From Tetraselmis striata (lineage: Eukaryota > Chlorophyta > Chlorodendrophyceae > Chlorodendrales > Chlorodendraceae), in NCBI GenBank assembly GCA_006384855.1, contig VCJN01000448.1, positions 62,001 to 126,000 of the forward strand: 64,000 nt of DNA, read 5' to 3'. The notes under the pieces are model-generated. The model was given only the letters and a program-made list of their open reading frames with translations. It searched no databases and had not been told where the DNA came from. Made by a program: the position numbers and the translations under genes. How positions within the stretch are numbered: position 1 is the stretch's first letter; each line of letters begins with the position of its first letter. This document shows, one piece after another, positions 45,160 to 56,950 of the stretch.

Positions 45160-47650
45160 ATTAACCTCGTATCAGTGACACCGTAGTTGCGCCGCGCACG
45201 ACCACGATGCGTACGCCTACACGGACAAATGGGGACTGGCAGCTGGTCGCGTTGCTGGTGACGCCCCGCCATGCGCAGTGCGTACACGCCGCATGCATGC
45301 CAGGCGCTAGGGCACGTTACGCTCCATTAAGGTGCCGGGCATACGCACCCGCGGGTCCGTGTGTGGTGTGTGTGTGTGTGTGTGAGGGGGGGGGGGGGGG
45401 GGTTCCATTCGCACCGCTACATGGACCTACCTTACCGGCAGCGGGTAGTCGCTCGCTGATGCTTGATGACGCCTCGATGAGCAGCGCAACTGCGCATACA
45501 TGTACCGGTACGTGTCGGCGTACATCTAGTTGGAACAACGACGGGTGTTATCACGGACACCGCCGGTATCTATGGCGTAAATCTCAATCACCCCCGAGTA
45601 GCAGCCGATGTAACAAACCTCGTACAACCCGCGCCGCATGACACATGATCACGTGTACATAGTGCATGTGCGCCCACACGACGGACGCTATGAAGCGCCG
45701 GCAGATGGTCCCTCTTTTATTGATAACACCTCGTCGTATACCGCGCGTTCACGCTGGCATGCCTTGCATGACCCGCGAGGCGCTAGCTCACGTTGCTCTC
45801 CGACAACGTATCGGTCATGCGCACTACCCCTGGAGATCGGCACGGGTGTCGGAGAAGTACGTCAAACTAGCGTTATTCCCGGCAACGGAGAACGCAACTG
45901 ATGACGCCGCGATGCGCGCAACTGCGTACACGCCGGCGTACACCTAGCTGGACCAGCGGGCGTTTGATTTCGGGCTCCCTTGTCTACGGCGTAACCTAAA
46001 ATCTCTGAGAGACGACCGAAGTAACCTCGTATTACCGTTCCAAAGCACGGACGATCGTGATGCGTACGGCCGTACGCTCGCTTGGACGAAGTGTACGGGC
46101 AGAGGGTCTCTTAGTTGGTTGCGACCGGCGTTACGATGCGCGTACACGCAGGCGGGCCTTGCGGAGTTTGGAAGGAGCTAGTTTTCGTTGCGCTGCTCCG
46201 CCTAGGCACGGACGATCGCGATGCGTACATGTACGCTCACACGGACGATGTGAACAAGCAGTTGGTCAATCACTTTATGTCGCGTGCTCGTTGTACGTAG
46301 CGCGTTCACGCCGGCATGCCTCACATGACCTGTGAGGCGCTAGTTTTCGTGCTTCGGCAACGTAGCATGTCATACGCACCCCTGCAGATCGACACGGGTG
46401 TCGGAGAAGTACGTCAAACTAGCGTTATTGCCAGCAGCGGAGCACGCTGCGGATGACGCCGCAATGCGCGCAACCGCGTACACACCGGCATACACCTAGC
46501 TGGACCAGCGGGCGTTTGATTTCGGGCTCCCTTGTCTACGGCGTAACCTAAAATCTCTGAGAGACGGCCAAAGTAACCTCGTATTACCGCACCAAAGCAC
46601 GCACGATCGTGATGCGTACGGCCGTACGCTCGCTTGGACGAAGTGTACCGGCGGAGGTTCTCTCATTTGATTGCGACTAGCCGTACGCTAGCTGCGCGTA
46701 CACGCCAGCGGCCGGCCTTTGCAGAGCTTGCAAGAAGCTAGTTTTCGTTGCGGTCCGCCTATCTAGGCGTTAATCATGCGCACCCGGCGAGATCGGCATG
46801 AGGGGTCGGAAAAGAACGCCGAACTAGCTTGCGGGCAGCCGTTAATCTGCTGATGACGCCGGCGTACACCTCGCCGGACCAAAGGGTGATTCTATTTCGG
46901 GCGCCGTTGGGTACGGAGTAACCTAAACCTCTGCTCAAGGGGCACAAGCCGAAGTAACCTCGTGCTCACATCAGTGCTCCGTGCACGATCGCGATGCGCA
47001 CAGCGGGTATGCGCGCTCGGACGAAGTTTACCCTGCGGTTATTGCTTCATACAGCCGCAACACGCACAATTGCGATGCGTATTTTGCGCACTCGGCGGGC
47101 GCAGATAACTGGCAGATGGTTCCTCTGTAGCTGACGCCCCATCGTACGCAGCGCGTACATGACATGCGAAGCGTTAGGTCTTGAGGCACCCCACCTATGT
47201 GTCGGGCTTAGGCACCCACGGATATAGGCAAGGGGGTCAAAATATATCCAGAACTAGTTGAACGGCGGCGGATGATGCTGCGATGAGCGCAACCGCGTAT
47301 GTACACGCCGGCGTACACCTAGTACCTGGACCAGCGGCGGTGAAAACCGGGCGGGCACCGTTGTCTATGGCGCAGTCGGGCAGCCGAGGGCAGCCGAAGC
47401 AACCTCGTACCTTCGTGCTACGCACGATCGCGATGCGTACGCTCATTCGGACAACCTTAACGGGTAGGTGGTCCCTCGGCTGACAACGCCCCGGCGTACG
47501 TGGTGCGTACACACCGGCGTGCCTTGCATAACATGCACGGCGCTGGCTCTCAAGGCGCTCCATCTATAGGAGGGTTATACGCACCCGGCGAGATCGGCAT
47601 GATGACTCAGAGCAAAACCTCGAAATAGTTTACCGGCAGCGTTCCAACTG
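45160..47650. repeat. Satellite-like array with variable period
   Basis: Units share a block near GATGACGCCGCGATGCGCGC followed by the TACACGCCGGCGTACACCTA block, and a second block around GATCGCGATGCGTACG. Copies start near 45470, 45851, 46403, 46808, 47225 and 47590, so the period ranges from about 370 to 552 bp. The 45851 and 46403 copies are nearly identical over about 260 bp; others are diverged. No protein is encoded. Confidence 0.8.
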
Positions 47651-47757
47651 CTAATATTGCTGCGATGGGCGTCACGATGGGGTGGAGTATTAATCGCGGA
47701 GGAATTAAAATAGTGTTGCCCGGATAGTCCCGCCGGGGGCTGATTACGAATGATTCA

Positions 47758-50700
47758 GTGAGGGGAGAGGTGGCCGTCACCGCAACGCGGGCGGCCAAGT
47801 TGACCGCGGCACCCAACTACCCGTCTGCGATTTTAGCACTGGCCATGGGGTCGATGCCCCACGGGCATTGGGCCGCGGTCATCTGTGAGATGGAGTGGTG
47901 CTCCCCGCCGTTATATCTCGGCGGGACAAGCCTACGTGACGGAGTTCTACTACGCAGCGCGTGACACACTCCTTATCGGCATGCTGTCGAGCCCGACGGC
48001 TGAGTGGGACCTGGATGAGATGTGTCGCGTCGGCGACCCGGCCATCGCGGAGCAGCGCGCGGGGGTGGTTGGGCCTAACTGTTACAACGCGAGTGCGCGG
48101 TGCAATATGATCGAGGGGTGCACCGCGATGACGGGGTACTCGCGCCGCCGTTTCTTTTGAGCAATGCCGGACCGAGTACGCCCTGGGACAAGTCCGTTTA
48201 TTCACATTTGCTGTCTGACGATGCGGAATTATTGGCACCGCGGAATGCTGAAATACGACATGAACCGGGTGTACCAGCCAGTGGTGCTGCAGCCATTCCA
48301 CGTTTTTTCCGAGGATTATTACGTCGGACGCATCAAGTTTTGCTGGCGGCGCCTGGTGACCCAGTTAACGGATGCATTATGGCTTTGCGCAATTGCAGCC
48401 GACTCGTACAATTTCGGCAAGTCATCGAACATGCGCGCGTAAATTTGTACATGGCTCCGGATGTGTTGCACCGGTATGGGCCGCGGTCACGCGGTAAACG
48501 CATTTTGTTCCGATTAGGACAATGCAGCGGCCGTAGGTGGTTCGACGTACCTCCACATCAACACACCGGTTCCCGGGGTACTCGCTAAATGAAATCCTCA
48601 CGAGGTTGAAGCTATGTGTAGCGGGGTCACAATCCTGAGATGCAACTACCGAAACGAGTACGAGAAATGACTAGTATCCGGTTGATACAGTCAAATATAA
48701 CGTCATTTTATCAAAATTCAGAGCCCACGTGACCACCCGTCTCGCCAACCCATCCCGCCCCACCGATGCCAATCGGACACACCGGCCGGCACCATCACGT
48801 TCATATCGCTGTAGCAGGGCGCTAATGTAGGCATAATGTGGCCTACAGGTGCCTCGTCCCGTGTGTCTCGGGCAGGGATGGGGCTGACGGCGGGATGATG
48901 AGGGAGGAGCGCGAGCCGTCACGTGCTAGTCATTTGCACGTAGCGCGTGCCACGTAGCCAGAAATCGTTGCCAACTACACATCTCGGATTTGAGACCCGC
49001 CCACGGTCTTCAGAAACGAGTACCTACGCGAACCGGTGTGAAGTTGTTGTTGCTCGCTTACCACAAAATGTGCAAGTCGTACAATCTGCACGTAGTGGCA
49101 CGACATACTCCGGGTGAAGACGACGGTTTGGCGGACGACATGTCCCGATTAGAGGGGCGGCTGGTTGACTGCTAGTTGCTGCTCGCGATCTTCTTGCGCC
49201 TTCCTAACCGAGGTCGGACCCTTTGACAAGGATGCGTGCTCCAATCCCCTCTGCCTGAACGCTTCCTGCGCGGTCTTTTGGTCGGCAGTCGACTGTTGTC
49301 TTCGACACCAATGACGGAATCGGCACGTTTACTACAACTCGCCGTTCGCGCCGAGCAAGGCGATTTTCGAACATTTTTGGGCCGAGTTTCAAGCGACCCC
49401 CATCTCGACGCAGGCCACGTTCGTACTGCCGACGTGGTTCTCTTCACCGTAGCGGAAACTTCTCGGCGGGGCCCGCGTCGTTGGTTATTTCGGCCGGGCA
49501 GGGCTAAGTTTACGCGCCCGGACGGGCACCTCACGTCGCGAAAGCAAATGTAACCGCAGAAGCAGCGCATTTTGTAGCGGCAAAGCGGGGCGTCGTACGA
49601 ATGCATTCCCCTTTGTGTTGCTGGAGGGCAGTGCCCCGCAGGACGTCGACATGCATCGCATGTTAGGCGACATATATGTGGATTGTCTTGCGCGGACTAC
49701 GGGATGGCTTTGTGCGCGAGCTGCACAAGGCAAAGTGAAACCGGCACGCCTAAATGCTTTATATGCACATCGTGCACTTCGTCATCTTGAACATGTGGTC
49801 ACGTTGCCGAATGGACCAGACAAGGGCCATTGGCGGACAACTTGGAAGCAGCACAACGCCTCAGGACGTCATTTAAGGAAACCTATGAGGAGTCGCTAGC
49901 CATTTTCCAGCGGTTTTGCAGTGATCGGAGGTGTGTCAACCTTCCAGCAACAGTGAGATTACAGCTGCGACGGAACATTCCTTGCACAGTCATTGCGTTT
50001 GTGACTTAAAACGTCAATCTACAACGGCTGGAGCTAGATGAATACCCGCTACTAGTTACTGACACTGGCGGCAGCATCGCTCGCTGTCACACGCTGGATG
50101 GACGTTGGCAAATCCGTGCCAGGTGGTCGCTGTCAAGGAATTATTATCGGTGGTGGCCAAGCGGGTTGTGCACAAGCCCGGCCCGGCCCGCACACGCCAT
50201 GCACTCACCTGAGTCGAAGTTCGCCATATGTACATGCGAGGCTTCAACCTCGGCTGGTCATAGAGTTTCCACAAGCGGTTATGCCTAGTGCTTTATTTGA
50301 ACCTCGGCTGTATGTCTAAGAAGAAGTAGTGCTTCAGCACAGCTTCGGATAAGATGCCGTATCCTCCCTGGCAGACGGGTCAGTAGCATTTGATCCAACC
50401 TCCGACGTGCGGGATTGCAGCGATGCACACTCTCCACATCCTTAAATTCGCATCTACGTTAATGTCGATAAAATATGGACAACAGTCAAGCAACTTCTGC
50501 TTATATCCCATATGACATCGCATCATTACGGGTCGGACCGGTGCAGCTGCTAGAACAATATATGAAGGTATTTCGGCCTCCGACTGATGGTCTCTTGCTC
50601 ACACCACCAACCAGACCCGGGTTGGGTCCTGCTACATTTGCCGGCAAACCTTATGCTAGATTTCCAGTAGTGTTTAAGCAAGCATCATATGTCCGGGCGT

Positions 50701-50935
50701 GTCCCAACGCTGCAGCCCGCACCGCGGTCTTGTCAAGGGTTTCCGGCCATTCGGGCCGGAAGTCACTCGCCACTTGGTTATATGGAACGCATATCAGAGT
50801 CGGCGGTTGATCGTGGATATGGGCCATTGGGCATGCATGGAGGATGCGATGGATGCATATTTTCGCACATCTGTGGCACCGATTTTGCTGTTGATTCGTT
50901 ATTCATAAATATCATTACAAGCCAGCATTAAGCGC
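47758..50935 (+). pseudogene. Tyrosine-recombinase retrotransposon remnant (DIRS/Ngaro-like)
   Basis: If the MITE at 48562-49040 is ignored, 48518-48561 joins 49041-49175 to read DNAAAVGGSTYLHIKLLLLA, then NLHVVARHTPGEDDGLADDM, the end of an RNase H domain with its DN motif. A TAG lies just before the DN. Further down, 50475-50810 gives LRVGPVQLLEQYMKVFRPPT and VSGHSGRKSLATWLYG (box II, H-x-x-R); after a frameshift come DMGHWACMEDAMDAYFRTS with the GHW and Tyr expected at the end of a recombinase. Box I is not clear. 47758-48500 and 49200-50450 contain decayed frames. The order RNase H then recombinase matches DIRS/Ngaro elements. The copy is dead. Confidence 0.65.
48562..49040. mobile_element. 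479-bp MITE with CACACCGGTTC termini, copy 2
   Basis: Begins CACACCGGTTC and ends GAACCGGTGTG. It is the inverted counterpart of 7829-8311. It interrupts the RNase H frame of the surrounding retroelement: flanks are CATCAA and AAGTTG, and removing the MITE with one AA gives CATCAAGTTG and an open frame. A 2-bp AA duplication is therefore likely, although a longer one with later change cannot be excluded. Confidence 0.85.
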
Positions 50936-51450
50936 CGCGCTGCGAAGCGCGCGTCAATGATAACCTCGTACCGTCGTGCTGTGCACGAGCGCGCGCGCTG
51001 CATAAGCCTACATTGATATGAGTTCCTCCGGTCTTTTTTTTTTCCGCCCGCGGACAGGACTGGCACCAGTGAAACCTGACCCCTGGTGAAACCCTTGGAG
51101 CGTCTCTACGACGGCGGTTTAGGCAGCGTTTAGACAGGTGGAATGCCTTCTCTGCTGATGGCGCCCCGATGTACGCAGCGCGTCCATGCCGGCGTGCCTT
51201 GCAGGTCCTATGAGAGGTTCGTTCGGGTGGTGCCCTGCCGACACGCAGTGCAGCAGCAATGGCATCAATGGCTCGACCACACCCCGTCGTGAGACCCCGC
51301 TGGACGGTAGGGGGGCGCACCCGGAACTAGCTTCCCGGCGGCGACCTCGCCGCTGATGACGCGACGAATTATACGCAGCAGCGGCGTATACGTCGGCGTA
51401 CACTTGGCTGATCCAGCAGGTGTAAAAACGGGCACCGTTAACCACGGGGT
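50936..51450. repeat. Isolated satellite-like unit
   Basis: Sequence around 51150-51200 and 51330-51440 matches the 45-47.6 kb array (GATGACGCGACG block, CGGCGTACACTTGGCTGA). It lies on the far side of the tyrosine-recombinase element, so the element appears embedded in the array. 51051-51118 shares a block with 13342-13398. Confidence 0.65.
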
Positions 51451-51563
51451 AACATGAAAGTTTGTGAGTGGAGTCATCGGGAGTCAGGTCTCTTGGCTGC
51501 TCTTCGATATTATCGTATAATAGCGATGAAGCTCGAGCCGGCACCTCAGATTGGCGAAAGCTA

Positions 51564-51832
51564 CAAGGTACTACATCCCTTGTCCGCTCGGTAGAGCGGT
51601 CGTCTCATATGCGAGAGACTCGGGTTCGATTCCTGGCCGATGTATTTCGGCAATAATATCGGCCCGGCGTGTCCCGGGTTTATCCGGTTGATGCATTAGC
51701 CCTTCGGGGTTTGAATGAGGCAATGGTCTATGGGCTATGCCAGACCTACGACTGCAGTTGGCGCACGAGGTCTAGTAGTGCCGGGGCGGCTTCGGCCGAT
51801 GTCCCGGGGCAAACTTTACTTTACTTTTACTA
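51564..51832 (+). mobile_element. tRNA-derived SINE, copy 4, with target-site duplication
   Basis: The best-preserved copy: A box (CTCGGTAGAGCGG), B box (GGTTCGATTCC), body and 3' end (GGGGCAAACTTTACTTTACT). It is flanked by a perfect 10-bp direct repeat, GCGAAAGCTA, at 51554-51563 and 51833-51842, which is the mark of LINE-type integration. Confidence 0.92.
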
Positions 51833-51842
51833 GCGAAAGCTA

Positions 51843-53120
51843 TGGTGCGGCGCAGGCCACGGTCACATTGCACTTCGAGCAAACATTGTAATGTACTGTG
51901 TTTACATCTCAATATTGCTTACATGTGCTTACAGACGCCTAGACGCAACATTCAAGAAATCCAGAAGGAAATCCAGAAGGAAATCCACATCGTCTCAGTA
52001 TATTCGCGAGTAGGAGTGTGGCCCAGCCCCTCCAAAAAACCCGCCTTCGCGCCCAGCTGCTGTTGTCGCTTTTTGGGTGCGCCGCTGGACGGCCCGGACT
52101 GTCCGTCGCCCCCCCTTCACGTGTTCTTCGCGAAGTACCTCCGAGAGAACACCGCCCAACCGCCGGCCCTTATTCGTCTACTACCGGCGGACGCCAGCAC
52201 GCGCGTTCCGCGCCAGCCCTGGTACTGGTACTTCGCGTCTGAAGTGCCGCGCCTTGCCTCATCCGCCGGCCCGCCCCGCCCGCCCCTGCTGCCTGCCGCC
52301 CAAAGTAGTGTACTTTGCCTTCGTCGCCCGACTCAGATACCGGTACGTACCCGTAACCAAACCCATCACGATCGGGCCACTTCTTGCTACTACTGGTCGC
52401 TACTGACGTAGCCGCGTAATCAATCTGTCACAGAAGACACTTTTCAACTTCCGCATTCGTCTACTTCGCCCGCCTCATTCGCAAGCGTTACGGCCACCAC
52501 AACCCTGCTGGGTACGTATCCCGACGGCTGAGGTCCCACGCACACCACAATCACCCTGCGAAAAGGCGACACCGACGCGCAACAGCCCCCCCCCCCCCCC
52601 CCCCCCCCCCCGCCCCGGTTATCGTCCGTACGAGTCCCATCAACAACCCGTCTACCGACACCCGCCATTTGAGTCGGCCCAGCCGACGCCGACGCGGCCT
52701 GAATACGCACAACCCGCAGCTCCGCCTCCCTGCACATAGAGCCTTTATCACTCATCTCCGCGGACAGCTGGGCCATGAGCTGGACCATTCGTCGGGTCCA
52801 CGCTAGCACCGCGACGTTGTAACGGTATTGTGTGCCATACACGTCGCCGTTGCGACACCCACTCCTAGCGCGCACTGCACAAGGAAGCCTGGCAGCAACC
52901 CCAAACAGGGAGGCAAATCCCCTGGCCCCACTGACTTCGCGTGCAGGGCATTGTGTTCCACCATATAACAGTCCTCGGCGATGGGGCGCTCGCCCCTTGC
53001 ACCCACCGCGGTCGTCCTCATCGTGGCGCGATCGTGGAGCGATCGCGCGCTCCGATGAGTGACTGAAGGCATTGTGCTGTCCCGCGCCGCGCAGGTCACT
53101 CCCGCACACCAGGCGACACT
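51843..53120. other. Upstream region of Mn-SOD; no certain gene
   Basis: A minus frame (53109-52444) includes a helical stretch (MVQLMAQLSAEMSDKGSMCR) but runs through a 26-base C run (52586-52611) and has no other support. The plus strand just before the SOD start has a possible acceptor (CGCGCAG at 53088-53094), so an upstream 5' exon cannot be excluded. Confidence 0.3.
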
Positions 53121-54271
53121 ATGGCGTTCTCTTTGCCCGCCCTCACATACGGCTACGACGCGCTGGAGCCGTACATTGACGCGACGACGATGAACATCCA
53201 CCACACCAAGCACCACCAGACTTACGTGAACAACATCAACGGTGCGATCGAGAAGCGCGAGGAGATCAAGGGCAAGAGCCTGGAGGAGCTGTGCGCCTCC
53301 GCCGCGGTGGTGCCCGCGGACCTCAATGCCATGGTCCGCAACAACGGAGGTGCGGCCGGGCGCCAGGCCCGCGGCTGACGATAAGCTCTGCTGGCACATA
53401 GTTGCGTCGGTGTATGGTGGTGGTGCCAATGCGCCCGCAATTGGAAGTTTTACGTTGGCAGCTAGGTTGAGCTGAGCTGAGGTGTTACTGGGCAGGGGGG
53501 CACTGGAACCACACCTTCTTCTGGCAGTGCATGGCTGCCCCCGGCAGCACCAACGGCCCTAGCGATGCGGTGAGAGCCCCCCCCCCCCCCCCCCCCCCTC
53601 CCCCGCCCCCCCAAAAAAAAGTAACAAAGGAAAGCGCATCACCACCACCACCACTCTCCCCCCGCTGGCAATACTTGTGCCTATTGTGTGCTGGTCTGAC
53701 CCCTGGGTTGCTCCGCTGTAATACCAGCTGAAGGCCAAGATCGACGAGAGCTTTGGATCCCTTGATGAGATGAAGGCCAAGTTCAACGCTGCGGCGGCAG
53801 GCCGCTTTGGATCGGGCTGGTGGGGACTCGTGCCATGACGCCTCAATCGCCTGGATGTCACTGCAGAGGCCAGGGCATATGCCTTTGCTCGACTGGGGCG
53901 AAGAGGCATCATTCAACAATATATCATTGTGGTGTTCTTGCTGCAGGGCATGGCTTGGGCAGGCCGAGGACGGGAAGCTCGCCATCACCTCCACGCCCAA
54001 CCAGGACAACCCCCTGATGAAGGACGTCGTGGACTGCCCCTGCACGCCACTGCTGGGCCTGGATGTCTGGGAGCACGGTATGGGCACCCCTGCCGCACTG
54101 CGGCCCGCCGCCTGCGCACCTGCCTGCTCCCCGGCACTGCCCTCGCACTGACCCGCCCGCCTGGGCCCTGCAGCGTACTACCTCAAGTACCAAAACCGCC
54201 GCCCCGAGTACATCTCCAACTTTTGGAATGTCGTCAACTGGGACTTTGTCAACAGCAACCTGAAGGTGTGA
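53121..54271 (+). CDS. Manganese superoxide dismutase
   Basis: Converts superoxide to H2O2 and O2. Exons are 53121-53349, 53496-53569, 53728-53819, 53947-54077 and 54174-54271; all junctions close in phase and give 207 residues, the usual length of a mature Mn/Fe-SOD. Metal ligands are present: His27 ([12 protein letters not shown]), His82 ([10 protein letters not shown]), Asp171 and His175 (GLDVWEHAYYLKY). The Mn-type signature is GGH before WNH together with [10 protein letters not shown], where Gln takes the Mn-type position; Fe-type enzymes carry Gln earlier. [18 protein letters not shown] aligns with the mature N terminus of bacterial Mn-SOD, so no targeting peptide is encoded from this ATG; location is cytosolic, or a presequence exon lies upstream. 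Intron 2 starts GTGAGAG and then has a 21-base C run. Confidence 0.96.
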
Positions 54272-54651
54272 AACGCACGGGTACGCGCTGGTCCCCGCTG
54301 TTGGCATAGCTTCACCCCGAGCTCCGCGCCAGTGGCCTCTGCCTAGCCGATGCCCCTCCAGCTGCCCACAATCCCGCACATGCCTGGCCGTCTGAAGCCA
54401 TGGAACTATTCCCTGCTGGGAGCAGTGTGAAGTTGTGATTTTTTAGTTGAGCCTGAGGCAGTGCGTGATTTCCGCGCCGAATGCAGGACTCGTCGATGGC
54501 AAAGCTGTAGGATCCTGCGGCACCCACTCGCAACGCGGCTCTGCTTTGGACCCGGATAGAGGACAGCCGGTGCCTGTTTTTTGCTCGTTAGACTCAGTGT
54601 ATGTAGAGCGCCATGTTGAGGCCCACGCCGGCTGCGTACCGGAGCTGCACA

Positions 54652-54656
54652 TGTAA
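54652..54656 (+). terminator. TGTAA poly(A) signal of Mn-SOD
   Basis: 380 nt after the stop, a common 3' UTR length in green algae. Confidence 0.45.
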
Positions 54657-56855
54657 CCAAGAGTACATCTGGCCTGTAACTACCTGAAAATGCGGCAGCC
54701 ACTTTTTGCCTGATCACATTGTGTTGGAATTCGGTATACTGCGGATCATTTCAGGTTCCTATTAGTTAGTGGCTTTCGGAGCTGAGCGGTCACTAGCAAT
54801 CAATTGCGCGCGCCCATATGTGTGCGCGTGGCGCCGCCGCTTGGCGTGTTTTTGCTGTTGGCGGCTTCCTGTGCCGTCCCACTTATGTAAGCACAGCCCT
54901 ATCCTCTTGCCGCTTCCCTGACTCATGCTGGTCTAGAGCAACGCTGAGAGTATCACACCGCACGGCCGTGAAAAGCGCGAGTCACCCATCCCAGCATGTG
55001 CACGTGGGTGGGAATTCTCGTCTGCCTTGCTCCGGCCCTCCAACACAACTACCTAAGCAGTGGTGCAAGAGGCATGTGCCGTGTGCACTGCTCACTACTG
55101 CCCTGGGTGGAGGACTGGCAGGAACAACAAAGTTGGTAAAAAGGTTCAAATTTCAAATCCTGCGCTAGAAAGCCAGCATTATTGGCGAGATCTTTGCATA
55201 TAGATAGTATACTGACACTCATCAGATGCACGGGGCATGTTGCACCAATCATTTGTGGCCCACCTACAGCTGCAAGTACTTGAGCGGCTTTCATGGTACA
55301 ACCCCTATGTCCGTCTTTGAATAACCTACCCCCGTGGTTCTGCTGTTGGGTCCCTGGGTCACACGGCTCGCCCCATGTATAACTAGGTTAATAGGCCACG
55401 ACCTATGCGACACCTGGGCCTCAAAAGCGGGAGTACTGCGTTAGGCGAGGGTGATCTTGCTGCCGCATCAGAGAAGCATGGCTTCCATTTGCGCCAACAC
55501 GCCGCGGCCCCTAGCCCCCTGCCCACTGCGCTAGAGCAGCCCAGGGGCATGCGGCCACATGCTGACCACTTTGAGGGTCCCGGACTCCTCCAAACGCCTC
55601 TTCCCTCTCAGCACTACCCCGCACGAGCCCCCCCCCCCCCCCCTCCCCCTCTGTCAACATGGCGACGCCACAGCATAGCCCCGCGGAATGCCATGGCTAC
55701 CAAATGCCAATCGAAATGGTGAGATGCAATGGCTGCCAACAGCTGCCTGCATTCCCTCAGTGGAGGCGGGGCCTGCCGCTGGCGCCGCTCTCCCGGAAGA
55801 TGCGGTCCGCAATGTCATCGCCTGCGGCTTTGACGCGGTACACGTTGCGCTTCGTCGTGGACGCAGGCGAGGCGTTGTCATACGGGCGGGGAACAAGCGC
55901 AGAGCAACCGCTTTGCGCGGGGCGACAGGTGAGGGCGCAGGGGGGACGACGGGGCGGTCGGGAAAGACGTAATGCATCACACAACTCATCATCTAGGCAG
56001 GTGTACATATGTATCAGTGCGATTTGAATAGTGGCCATTTCTTCAATTCCAGGTTGAAAATCAGCTTGGGTTTTGCCTGTACTAGAAATATGCGAGGGCA
56101 TCCTGACCACTCCCGCAGACAAAGCTCTGGGTCCCCATAATTTCAAAGGCCAGTTTTCACAGGTGTACAGATTTGAGCATCATTTGCAACAGCACCGAGT
56201 ATGGCGGGGCGAAAACCTCCCAGCCCGGAAACTATTCATTGATGAACAGTTTATACTAATAAATAACAATATCGCCTTAATTGATTTACATCAGCAAATA
56301 CTAAATAGGGATGTCTGCAAAATGGTATCGGTTATGAGTGGGTTTTCTGCATATAGACCAGACAATATCAATTGTGGCTAACGATGGGTGTAAAGCCTTC
56401 AGTCATGGTCTATACACTCTCAAATTTTGCAAAGAAGTGCATCTGTACCTGCCGGGATGTGTAGGCGTCATCGGATGTCGCAGACAAGTCGGCACAATCA
56501 TGACGGCCTCGATATGAATGACAATTATATGATGCTAGCCAGGCATCGCAGTTTATGGACAGCGAGAAGATGACACTTATAATTGCAGGAACGTCGTGAT
56601 GTTTTGATGCGTAATACTATTATGCTGGCGGCGGCAGCCTGGCGCGCGTGTCATGGCGGCTATGCAACAGGGTGCCATACGGTGGCAAAATTCATCGCTA
56701 TTTTCAAACGCTATATGATGCAATACGCTATCAGGAGCCCTCGCCAGATTTGCTGCTAATGAGCATTAATGCAAAGCACTTTGAGATCATCCACATGCGC
56801 AGTAGCTCGAGCGCGCCGTGCTCTAGCGTGCAAACGGACAATGTTAGTTGTTGAT

Positions 56856-56950
56856 ACGAGACGAGACGAGACGAGACGAGACGAGACGAGACGAGACGAG
56901 ACGAGACGAGACGAGACGAGACGAGACGAGACGAGACGAGACGAGACGAG
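56856..56950. repeat. (ACGAG)19 microsatellite
   Basis: Nineteen perfect pentanucleotide units with no interruption, suggesting recent expansion and likely length polymorphism. Confidence 0.97.

Noticed and set aside
45160-47650. The regularly repeated array as a possible CRISPR.
   Set aside because: Unit length is 370-552 bp, units are diverged, there are no short identical repeats with unique spacers, and the genome is eukaryotic.
51577-51640. A tRNA gene with good A and B boxes.
   Set aside because: The sequence continues into a repeated body, recurs at three other loci, and copy 4 has a 10-bp target duplication. It is a SINE head, not a functional tRNA.
52444-53109. A 221-codon minus-strand frame upstream of Mn-SOD.
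   Set aside because: It passes through a 26-base C run read as polyglycine and has no family match or splice support; kept only as a remark in the spacer entry.
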